Assembly (NCBI GenBank): GCA_000171875.1 | Contig: ABHI01000003.1 | Coordinates: forward strand, 62,001 to 126,000 | Reading direction: 5' to 3' | Length of the DNA: 64,000 nucleotides | Origin: Flavobacteriales bacterium ALC-1 | GTDB taxonomy: Bacteria > Bacteroidota > Bacteroidia > Flavobacteriales > Flavobacteriaceae | Part shown: positions 8,798 through 15,468 of the stretch, one piece after another | How positions within the stretch are numbered: the first letter of the stretch is position 1 | Layout of the letters: every line of letters begins with the position of its first letter | The notes under the pieces: generated by a model | The model's database searches: none | What the model saw: only the letters and a program-made list of their open reading frames with translations | Told to the model about the DNA's origin: nothing | Program-made: the position numbers and the translations under genes

Positions 8798-9517
8798 TTA
8801 TTTTATAATTTCTACTTTTCTAATATGTACATTTTGCAAGGGCCAATCTCCATCATCAGTGTCTACAGTATTGATTTTATCGACTACGTTCATCCCTTTA
8901 ATTACCTCACCAAAAACAGTGTAATCTCCATCTAAGTGCTTGGCTTTTTCTCTATTCATCACAATAAAAAACTGAAAAGGTGACGCTAATTTATAGGCGT
9001 TTTCTATGTCGCTGCTTGGCATAGAAATGGACCCGCGTTTATGAATGTAACCGCGCTTGGTATCTGGTGGCAACAAGTATTTTCCTATTTTCCGTCGTTT
9101 TTTGTATAAATCTACACCATCACTACTACCACCTTGAATTACAAAGTTTTTTATTACTCTGTAAAACTGCGTGCCATCAAAATAATTGCGTTTGGTTAAG
9201 TAAATAAAATTGGCTCTATGGAATTTGGTTTTATCGTATAGTAAAATGTCTATGATACCAAAGTCTGTTGTGATTCTAACTTTATTCTCTTTGTATTCCT
9301 TTTCGTATTCTAAAAAGAACTCCATAGCATTGGCATCACTAAGTTTAGGGAATTCAGTTTTATTGCCTTTATTAATTTCTTTTTTTTGTTGTGGTTTTGT
9401 AACCACTGAATCTTTTGTTATAGCATTATCTTTTTGTTTTGAAGTTTGTTTATCTTCACAATTCATTAATAGCAACCCAATTCCGATTACAATCGGAATA
9501 ACTTTTATAAATCTCAT
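8798..9517 (-). CDS. cyclophilin-type peptidylprolyl isomerase, lipoprotein
   Basis: 239 residues. Signal peptide with Cys20 (LLMNC) suggests lipidation. A charged linker (about 21-75) leads to a cyclophilin domain: VRITTDFGIIDILLYD, ANFIYLTKRNYFDGTQFYRVIKNFVIQGG, and FQFFIVMNREKAKHLDGDYTVFGEVIKGMNVVDKI. Prolyl isomerases of this type help fold envelope proteins. The start codon lies only 2 bp from the divergent Nudix start, and a perfect 20-bp inverted repeat is embedded in its signal-peptide codons. It ends 62 bp before the M3 peptidase start and may be co-transcribed with it. Confidence 0.9.
   Translation of the reverse strand: MRFIKVIPIVIGIGLLLMNCEDKQTSKQKDNAITKDSVVTKPQQKKEINKGNKTEFPKLSDANAMEFFLEYEKEYKENKVRITTDFGIIDILLYDKTKFHRANFIYLTKRNYFDGTQFYRVIKNFVIQGGSSDGVDLYKKRRKIGKYLLPPDTKRGYIHKRGSISMPSSDIENAYKLASPFQFFIVMNREKAKHLDGDYTVFGEVIKGMNVVDKINTVDTDDGDWPLQNVHIRKVEIIK
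9480..9499. repeat. perfect 20-bp inverted repeat inside the cyclophilin 5' end, upstream of the Nudix gene
   Basis: Arms ATTCCGATT and AATCGGAAT (9 bp each) around a 2-base centre. It lies 18 bases inside the cyclophilin start and 20 bases upstream of the Nudix start, where the Nudix promoter must be because only 2 bp separate the two start codons. It could be an operator; it could also be a by-product of the alternating I/V/G codons of a signal peptide. Confidence 0.45.
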
Positions 9518-9519
9518 AA

Positions 9520-10161
9520 ATGCTTTTTAATTCGTTTTTAGAATCTGTAGTAAAAATAAAACATCTCGATCTTTTTGGCGAAATATCTCATGCTAAAATG
9601 TCTCCTCCTTATCGATTAGAATTAGCAGAGAAAATGAAAGTAAAATCAAAAAATGCTAAAAAAGCTGGAGTGATGGCTTTGTTTTACCCTGATACAAATG
9701 GTGATACCTATTTGGTGTTAATATTACGTAAAACATATAAAGGGGTACATTCGGCACAAGTCGGTTTTCCTGGAGGACGATATGAAGATGAAGATAAAGA
9801 CTTAATGGTGACGGCTATTCGCGAAACTGAAGAAGAAGTAGGAGTGTCAGAATCTATAGTTGAGATTATAAAAAAAATGTCACCATTGTACATTCCGCCA
9901 AGTAATTTCATGGTGCATCCTTATGTAGCAATTTCTAATACAACACCCATATTTGTAAAACAAGAAGATGAAGTTGAGGCGATCATTGAAGTTAATTTAG
10001 AAGATTTTTTAAATGATGCAAATTGCATAACCACAAGAGTACCAACGTCTTTCAATGTTGAGGTAGATGTGCCAGCTATTAAATTAAATGGACATATAGT
10101 TTGGGGAGCAACAGCTATGATGCTTGGCGAAATAAAAGACTTGTTAAAACAAGTTTTATAG
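9520..10161 (+). CDS. Nudix hydrolase (CoA pyrophosphatase / NudL-like)
   Basis: 213 residues. The Nudix box GGRYEDEDKDLMVTAIRETEEEVGV matches G-x5-E-x7-REUxEExGU (about residues 86-110), and the preceding LVLILRKTYKGVHSAQVGFPGG carries the extra motif of the CoA-pyrophosphatase subgroup. Such enzymes cleave CoA or its oxidised or acylated forms to 4'-phosphopantetheine and 3',5'-ADP. The start MLFNSFLESVVKIKHLDLFGEI aligns with the usual N-terminus of flavobacterial homologues, so this start is kept despite being 2 bp from the divergent gene. The plsC-like gene follows after 53 bp with its own promoter. Confidence 0.88.
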   Translation: MLFNSFLESVVKIKHLDLFGEISHAKMSPPYRLELAEKMKVKSKNAKKAGVMALFYPDTNGDTYLVLILRKTYKGVHSAQVGFPGGRYEDEDKDLMVTAIRETEEEVGVSESIVEIIKKMSPLYIPPSNFMVHPYVAISNTTPIFVKQEDEVEAIIEVNLEDFLNDANCITTRVPTSFNVEVDVPAIKLNGHIVWGATAMMLGEIKDLLKQVL

Positions 10162-10175
10162 CTTATCTATTTTGT

Positions 10176-10183
10176 TACATTTG
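10176..10183 (+). promoter_or_regulatory. Bacteroidota -7 promoter element (TACATTTG) for the acyltransferase gene
   Basis: Exact match to TAnnTTTG, 31 bases upstream of the ATG at 10215. A clear -33 TTG at the ideal spacing is not seen (a TTTT run lies about 19 bases upstream). Placement in an otherwise empty gap supports it. Confidence 0.6.
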
Positions 10184-10214
10184 TAATAACTAACTAACAT
10201 TTTGAAAGCGAACT

Positions 10215-11015
10215 ATGGGATTATTCAAAAAAAATCCTTTCGGACATATACTTTGGGTTAAAAAATGGCTTATCAGAATCCTCGGCTTATTAACGCATAG
10301 ACGCTTTAGAGGTTTTAACGAACTCCAGATAGAAGGTTCAGATATTATAAAGAACTTGCCAGATACTAATGTGTTGTTTATCTCTAATCACCAAACCTAT
10401 TTTGCTGATGTCATATCTATGTTCCATGTATTTAATGCAAGTTTAAGTGGTCGTTTAGATAATATTAAAAATGTGGGCTACCTCTGGAACCCTAAACTTA
10501 ACATGTATTATGTGGCTGCAAAGGAAACCATGAAATCGGGTTTAATTCCTAAGATATTTGCTTACACAGGTTCTATTAGTATTGAACGTACTTGGCGTTC
10601 TCAGGGTAAAGATGTAAATCGTCAAGTAAAGATGAGCGACATTACTAGTATTAAGAAGGCTTTAGATGATGGTTGGGTAGTTACATTTCCACAAGGGACA
10701 ACTACACCATTTAAGCCCATTAGAAAAGGTACTGCTCATATTATAAAAACCTACAAGCCAATTGTGGTGCCAATTGTTATTGATGGATTCAGACGTTCAT
10801 TTGATAAAAAAGGACTTCGTATTAAAAAGAAGAATATCTATCAATCTTTTGAAGTGAAAGAACCATTACAGATAGATTATGAAAATGAATCTATTGCTGA
10901 CATCGTTGAAAAAATTGAATATGCTATTGAGCAACATCCATCATTCTTAAAAGTGATTCCTCAAGAAGAACTTGAAGAGAAAGAAAGATTGAATAGAGAG
11001 CTTAGAGATTGGTAG
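10215..11015 (+). CDS. 1-acyl-sn-glycerol-3-phosphate acyltransferase-like protein (PlsC family)
   Basis: 266 residues, no signal peptide, an amphipathic N-terminus for membrane association. Acyltransferase block I appears as NHQTYFAD (His59, Asp65), which is H-x5-D instead of the usual H-x4-D; block III is FPQGTTT (Gln160) where PlsC has FPEGTRS; block IV is VVPIVIDGF. The sequence is otherwise a full-length acyltransferase domain followed by a short charged tail. It probably acylates a glycerophospholipid or aminolipid precursor, but the altered blocks mean the acceptor may differ. Preceded by its own -7 element and converging on the sigma operon. Confidence 0.8.
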   Translation: MGLFKKNPFGHILWVKKWLIRILGLLTHRRFRGFNELQIEGSDIIKNLPDTNVLFISNHQTYFADVISMFHVFNASLSGRLDNIKNVGYLWNPKLNMYYVAAKETMKSGLIPKIFAYTGSISIERTWRSQGKDVNRQVKMSDITSIKKALDDGWVVTFPQGTTTPFKPIRKGTAHIIKTYKPIVVPIVIDGFRRSFDKKGLRIKKKNIYQSFEVKEPLQIDYENESIADIVEKIEYAIEQHPSFLKVIPQEELEEKERLNRELRDW

Positions 11016-11017
11016 TT

Positions 11018-12049
11018 TTAGTTTATAGCCTCAGTTTTGATTGTATTTTCGATAAGATTTTTGAATGCTTCCTTTTTATCTACGTGTAGTGCCAAAACTC
11101 TATAGGTACGTTTAATACCATAAAGCCCAGTTAGTGTATTTTCTTTTTTCAGTTTTATAACTATGTTATGCGGTTCTAAATCTCCTAATAATGATAGTTT
11201 TCGAGTTTCGGTATTAGACTCAATATCTTTTGTAGATAATTCAACGGATTCAATATTGTCAAAAGGAATAGTGGTTTCATTCATAATACCATATCTAAGA
11301 TATAGTATATCATTTTCTATGTATATAGGTCGTTTGTACATCGATTTTACATATCCAAAAATTTGAAGGCCAGAGTAAATACTTATTCCAGTTAAAATCC
11401 AAGCAGCTATAGTATTCCATTTTGCTAACAAAATATGAAACGTTACAGTTTCTATAGCAATTAGAAAAATTATAGCTATTAATAGTCCTATGGTACCACT
11501 ATCTTTATGGTATGAAAATTCATTTGATTTTAATTTTTTTTTCTTCCAATATATAAATCCATAGTAGAATACAGCGATTTCGGTTACAACTGGAATTACT
11601 GCTGCTTTAGGTAGAATTTCATAACAGGTAGATTTTAATGTTGTAAAAAAATCAGTTGTCACTTTTGTTTTATTCTGTTTATAACGTTTTCTAGCTTTAA
11701 TGATATTATAAATCACAAAACTTAAAATAGACAGTTCAATAACAGGAAGTACCCATGTTTTAAAAAGACTTAAGTAATACTGGTTTTCTGCAGGAAGAAT
11801 AAATGAAGAAACTACAACGCCCAGAATTATAAAAGGAACTATTGTCGTTTTTGGTATTGATGTTTTACGAATGAGTAAAAAATACACAAACGGTGTCGTA
11901 AGTAATAAATCAATAGTTATTGCTAAGCTGAGTTTGTGAGAATTTGTTGTAAAAAATGGTGAATTAGTTAGCACTACCATGGCAACAATTAATAGCAATG
12001 GTATGCCGAAGATGATTAAGCTTTTTTGAATGTTTAAAGTTTTATTCAT
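11018..12049 (-). CDS. multi-pass membrane protein with C-terminal PH-like domain, unknown function
   Basis: 343 residues. Seven to nine hydrophobic helices occupy about residues 10-235 (for example LIIFGIPLLLIVAMVVL, TIGLLIAIIFLIAIETVTFHILLA). The C-terminal 100 residues (IENDILYLRYGIMNETTIPFDNIESVELS... then NIVIKLKKENTLTGLYG) look like a bacterial PH domain: short strands, then a helix (DKKEAFKNLIENTI). It is the third gene of the sigma-factor operon, 19 bp after the second, so it may help sense or transmit the envelope signal; this is inference. Confidence 0.65.
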   Translation of the reverse strand: MNKTLNIQKSLIIFGIPLLLIVAMVVLTNSPFFTTNSHKLSLAITIDLLLTTPFVYFLLIRKTSIPKTTIVPFIILGVVVSSFILPAENQYYLSLFKTWVLPVIELSILSFVIYNIIKARKRYKQNKTKVTTDFFTTLKSTCYEILPKAAVIPVVTEIAVFYYGFIYWKKKKLKSNEFSYHKDSGTIGLLIAIIFLIAIETVTFHILLAKWNTIAAWILTGISIYSGLQIFGYVKSMYKRPIYIENDILYLRYGIMNETTIPFDNIESVELSTKDIESNTETRKLSLLGDLEPHNIVIKLKKENTLTGLYGIKRTYRVLALHVDKKEAFKNLIENTIKTEAIN

Positions 12050-12068
12050 GCTTAACGTATTTATTAAA

Positions 12069-12701
12069 TTATACTTCGAGTTTCTTTAGTTCATCATAGT
12101 TTCTGTTGAGACGTTTTAAAAGAACTCCATAAATTAACCTATAGAATAACCATAGTAGTACAAGAAATACTCCGGCAACTAATACAATAAATGCATATAA
12201 GATTAGCATTTGATTAGTGCTAAATTCAACTATCTGTTGATGAAACTCAGGGTTTTCATTATACTCAAAATAAAGTGATAGCGGTATAGAAATAAAAATC
12301 ATAAATAAGTTAAAAGCCACATAGTACTTAATTACTTTTCTAGTTTTTAGAATACTTTCCATTAAACGTTTTGCACTATCTGTTGATGATATAGATTTGT
12401 AAGATTTGAACAACAGATAAATAAATAATAATATGACTACGTAGCTGAAGATACTAAGCCCTAAAAACAAAGGATTTTCATAACTTTTTTCAAGCTTTTC
12501 TCTAAAGTTTGAAGATAGTAAATAAGGTAATATACTGGCTAACAGCCAAAACACTAACTCTGCAATACTAATGTAAAATAAAGTCTTTACAATAGAAGAC
12601 GATTTTTTATGAAGCATTGGGTAAATATCCGAATCCGAATAGCTTTTAAAATCTGTTTCTCCTTTTTTCCAATCCCTTTTTAATAATTCTAATTCATCCA
12701 T
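12069..12701 (-). CDS. four-helix membrane protein, probable anti-sigma-type partner of the ECF sigma factor
   Basis: 210 residues. A soluble N-terminus of about 45 residues (MDELELLKRDWKKGETDFKSYSDSDIYPMLHKKSSS) is followed by four membrane helices (about 40-62, 78-100, 118-138, 162-190). It starts 4 bp after the sigma factor stop. Bacteroidota sigma operons often carry such DEL-LKRDWKK proteins with a small cytoplasmic head; a role in holding the sigma factor is inferred from this context, not from a recognised zinc anti-sigma motif (no HxxxCxxC). Confidence 0.65.
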   Translation of the reverse strand: MDELELLKRDWKKGETDFKSYSDSDIYPMLHKKSSSIVKTLFYISIAELVFWLLASILPYLLSSNFREKLEKSYENPLFLGLSIFSYVVILLFIYLLFKSYKSISSTDSAKRLMESILKTRKVIKYYVAFNLFMIFISIPLSLYFEYNENPEFHQQIVEFSTNQMLILYAFIVLVAGVFLVLLWLFYRLIYGVLLKRLNRNYDELKKLEV

Positions 12702-12705
12702 AGTT

Positions 12706-13200
12706 TTACGGATTTAATATTGTTTTTAATTTCTTTTTTACGCGATTCATTTTCACGCGTGCATTCACTTCACTAATACCTAAAGTTGCACTTATTTCTC
12801 TATAGTCTTTGTCCTCTAAATACAAGAATACTAATGCTTTTTCTATATCGTTTAACTGATGTACAGCTTTGTATAAGAGTTTTAATTGTTGCTCTTCGGT
12901 ATCATCGTATTCTTCTGCTTTTATCTTAAATTCGACACTGTCAAACTCTTGCGTGTTTATTCTACGTTTTGATTTTCGGTATAATGTAATAGCTGTATTT
13001 AAGCCTACACGATACATCCACGTACTAAATTTAGAGTCCCCTCTAAATTTTGGATACGCGCGCCACAGTTGGATGGTTATTTCCTGAAACAAATCGTTAT
13101 GTGCATCTGCATTGTTGGTATATAAACGGCATACCTTATGTACAATGTTTTGATGCTTTTGCAACTGCTCCACAAAACTATGTTCGAGTTCTTTATTCAA
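12706..13200 (-). CDS. RNA polymerase sigma factor, ECF (sigma-70 family)
   Basis: 164 residues. Region 2 is at about 25-78 (NDLFQEITIQLWRAYPKFRGDSKFSTWMYRVGLNTAITLYRK), region 4 at about 108-160 with the helix-turn-helix YREISATLGISEVNARVKMNRVKKKLK. Regions 1 and 3 are absent as in ECF factors. It heads an operon with two membrane proteins. Its upstream gap holds a 12-bp palindrome (GGTTA-gt-TAACC, 13212-13223) and two copies of TAGTATT (near 13229 and 13242), which might be an autoregulated promoter. Confidence 0.92.
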   Translation of the reverse strand: MNKELEHSFVEQLQKHQNIVHKVCRLYTNNADAHNDLFQEITIQLWRAYPKFRGDSKFSTWMYRVGLNTAITLYRKSKRRINTQEFDSVEFKIKAEEYDDTEEQQLKLLYKAVHQLNDIEKALVFLYLEDKDYREISATLGISEVNARVKMNRVKKKLKTILNP

Positions 13201-13302
13201 TTGATGAAATTGGTTAGTTAACCTATTAGTAGTATTACTTCTAGTATTGTTACAAAATTCTCTAACTATTGTTTTAAGTTCTGTTTTAGCCCTTTAAATC
13301 CG

Positions 13303-13310
13303 TATCTTTG
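13303..13310 (+). promoter_or_regulatory. -7 promoter element (TATCTTTG) for the NDH-2 gene
   Basis: Exact TAnnTTTG match 26 bases upstream of the ATG at 13336, in the divergent gap with the sigma factor. The -33 box is weak (TTTTAG about 15-20 bases upstream). Confidence 0.65.
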
Positions 13311-13335
13311 TAAGTATAATTTTGAGCTCTATTTT

Positions 13336-14607
13336 ATGAATATTCCCAAATCAAATTTACCAAGAGTTGTTATAATTGGAGGAGGATTTGCTGGTATAAA
13401 TTTAGCAAAAACCTTGGCTAATAAAAATCTTCAAGTCGTTTTAATTGATAAGCATAACTACCACACATTTCAGCCGTTATTATATCAGGTGTCGAGTTCT
13501 GGTTTAGAGCCAGATTCAATTGCTTATCCATTACGGAAAATTATAAAGAAGCATAAAACATCTTTCTTTCGATTAGCAGAAGTTGAGCAAATATTACCAG
13601 AGGAAAAACAAGTTTTAACAAGTATAGGTAATATTCCCTATGATTATTTGGTAATAGCAACAGGAACAAAAACTAATTATTTTGGTAATAAGTCTATTAA
13701 GACTAATAGCATGCCAATGAAAACGGTTCCTCAAGCATTAAACATTAGAAGTCTTATTCTACAGAATTTTGAAAAAGCTGCAATAGCAGACTCAAAAAAG
13801 GAGCGCGAAGCATTTCTTAATTTTGTAATTGTTGGAGCAGGACCAACTGGTGTTGAACTTGCTGGCGCAATTGCAGAACTAAAAAACAACATTTTACCTA
13901 GAGATTATCGTGATCTAAATCCAAGTGATATGCATATTCATTTGCTAGAAGGTGCTGACCGTGTATTACCACCAATGAGTTTGCATGCCTCAAAAAAATC
14001 AGCAAAATTTTTAAAAGCTCTTGGTGTGAAAGTACATTGTAATACGTTTGTTAAGGATTATGATGGCTTAACAGTTACTACAAACTCTGATTTGGTAATG
14101 CAATCTGAAACTTTAATCTGGGCTGCTGGTGTAACTGGAGCTCCTGTGGGTGGCTTAACAGCTGATATTTTGCAAGGAAATGCAAATCGTTATCATGTTA
14201 ATGCCTACAATCAAATTGAAGGATATGATGATATTTTTGCTATTGGCGATATAGCTTTAATGATTTCTAATACTTACCCAAAAGGACATCCTCAAGTAGC
14301 ACAGCCTGCAATACAACAAGGTAAATTACTAGGAAAGAACTTGTTGCGTTTAATTGATAATAAACCATTAAAGCCTTTTGTTTACAGAGATAAAGGCTCT
14401 ATGGCAACCATTGGCAGAAATAAAGCGGTTGTGGATTTAAAGCGTTATAAGTTTGGTGGCTTCTTCGCATGGTTTATATGGATGTTTGTACACCTCATGT
14501 CTTTAGTTGGTTTTAGAAACCGTATTATCGTTTTATTCAATTGGACGTACAATTATATTAATTTTGATAAAGCAGCACGATTAATAATAAGACCTTTTAA
14601 AAAGTAA
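13336..14607 (+). CDS. ndh: type II NADH:quinone oxidoreductase (NDH-2)
   Basis: 423 residues. N-terminal FAD-binding Rossmann motif VVIIGGGFAGINLAK (residues about 11-25), a second dinucleotide fold IVGAGPTGVELAGAIAEL (about 165-182) for NADH, and the FAD-contact motif YDDIFAIGDIA (about 296-306). The C-terminal tail FFAWFIWMFVHLMSLVGF forms a membrane-anchoring hairpin usual in bacterial NDH-2. It passes electrons from NADH to the quinone pool without proton pumping. Has its own -7 element upstream; its stop codon lies inside a hairpin shared with the convergent lysoplasmalogenase gene. Confidence 0.92.
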   Translation: MNIPKSNLPRVVIIGGGFAGINLAKTLANKNLQVVLIDKHNYHTFQPLLYQVSSSGLEPDSIAYPLRKIIKKHKTSFFRLAEVEQILPEEKQVLTSIGNIPYDYLVIATGTKTNYFGNKSIKTNSMPMKTVPQALNIRSLILQNFEKAAIADSKKEREAFLNFVIVGAGPTGVELAGAIAELKNNILPRDYRDLNPSDMHIHLLEGADRVLPPMSLHASKKSAKFLKALGVKVHCNTFVKDYDGLTVTTNSDLVMQSETLIWAAGVTGAPVGGLTADILQGNANRYHVNAYNQIEGYDDIFAIGDIALMISNTYPKGHPQVAQPAIQQGKLLGKNLLRLIDNKPLKPFVYRDKGSMATIGRNKAVVDLKRYKFGGFFAWFIWMFVHLMSLVGFRNRIIVLFNWTYNYINFDKAARLIIRPFKK

Positions 14608-14623
14608 GCTAATACTTACTTTT
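14599..14623. terminator. bidirectional terminator hairpin containing both stop codons
   Basis: Arms AAAAGTAAG (14600-14608) and CTTACTTTT (14615-14623) form a perfect 9-bp stem with a 6-base loop. A-rich and T-rich flanks suit termination in both directions. The plus-strand TAA at 14605-14607 and the minus-strand stop at 14616-14618 both sit in the stem. Confidence 0.65.
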
Positions 14624-15290
14624 CTTTCAATTTTAAAATACCTAACACAATTAAATATTGTGCTAAAGCATAAGTTACCATAATACTAATATTAGACCAT
14701 GGAATTGGTTGGTAGAACTTATTAAGTGCCAAAATGCTATCTGAAATCATAAAGCATATGGCACCTAGAAAGACTAATCCATAACTTAGAATATTAGCCT
14801 TATTTTTTCTTAAATATGCTGAAGTTGCCATACTTAAAATTACAAGCATATAAACAATCACAGGTATGAGCATGGCTCCCAAACCATCTTTTAGGAAATA
14901 GAAAAGGCTTGTAGCATATGCTAATAGCAATACGATAAAGCCAAAAGGCGACTTCTCCTTGTTTCTATGTTTAAGAAATAATAAAACATACATCACATGA
15001 GCAATTAAAAATGCAACTAAACCAAAAGTGAAGATATGTTCAGATTTATCTACAAACATTAATAGAATATCTCCTAGCAAAGAAAATACTAATGCTAAAA
15101 TCGTAAGGTTTTTTATAGGTTTAGAAAGCGATCCAGATGTTTTTATAAACAAGAAAATAAGACTAACTACAATTGCAGGTTTTGCAATATAATGTACTGT
15201 TTGTAAAGATTCAGTGCTTCCTGTTAAAAGCTCTAAAAGCATAATTATGAAGAATAAAATACTGAATTGTTTTTCGGTAGATGAAAGCAT
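14616..15290 (-). CDS. lysoplasmalogenase-like membrane protein (YhhN/TMEM86 family)
   Basis: 224 residues with about eight short membrane helices. Family hallmarks are the ALVFSLLGDILLMF segment (about 68-81, with the conserved GD), FGLVAFLIAHVMYVLLFL (with conserved AH), GAICFMISDSILALNKF and the terminal YALAQYLIVLGI. In characterised members such enzymes hydrolyse the vinyl-ether bond of lysoplasmalogens; in aerobic Flavobacteriia the natural substrate is unclear. Monocistronic, with a good minus-strand promoter at 15319-15351. Confidence 0.85.
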   Translation of the reverse strand: MLSSTEKQFSILFFIIMLLELLTGSTESLQTVHYIAKPAIVVSLIFLFIKTSGSLSKPIKNLTILALVFSLLGDILLMFVDKSEHIFTFGLVAFLIAHVMYVLLFLKHRNKEKSPFGFIVLLLAYATSLFYFLKDGLGAMLIPVIVYMLVILSMATSAYLRKNKANILSYGLVFLGAICFMISDSILALNKFYQPIPWSNISIMVTYALAQYLIVLGILKLKEK

Positions 15291-15318
15291 TATTATTGTT
15301 GATTATGATTCTCGCAAC

Positions 15319-15351
15319 CAAAATTATTGCCAAATATCCATTATGGATCAA
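15319..15351 (-). promoter_or_regulatory. promoter for the lysoplasmalogenase gene
   Basis: Read on the minus strand: -33 TTG at 15351-15349, a 22-base spacer, and -7 TAATTTTG at 15326-15319, an exact TAnnTTTG. The start codon at 15290 is 28 bases further on. Confidence 0.65.
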
Positions 15352-15373
15352 ATATATTCAATTCATCATTGAA
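15336..15373. promoter_or_regulatory. two short dyads in the lysoplasmalogenase / TonB-receptor intergenic region
   Basis: ATCCAT-t-ATGGAT at 15336-15348 and TTCAAT-tcatc-ATTGAA at 15357-15373, both perfect 6-bp inverted repeats. A weaker TTGAC/GTCAA pair flanks the gap nearer the receptor start (about 15403-15422). They lie between divergent genes and may be operators. Confidence 0.35.
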
Positions 15374-15468
15374 ATGTTACAGTTCGGTAAAATAGAATTC
15401 GTATTGACTTAAAAATAGGTCAAGTTTGTACTATCAATTAAAAACGAACTTTTATAATCAACCAAATA

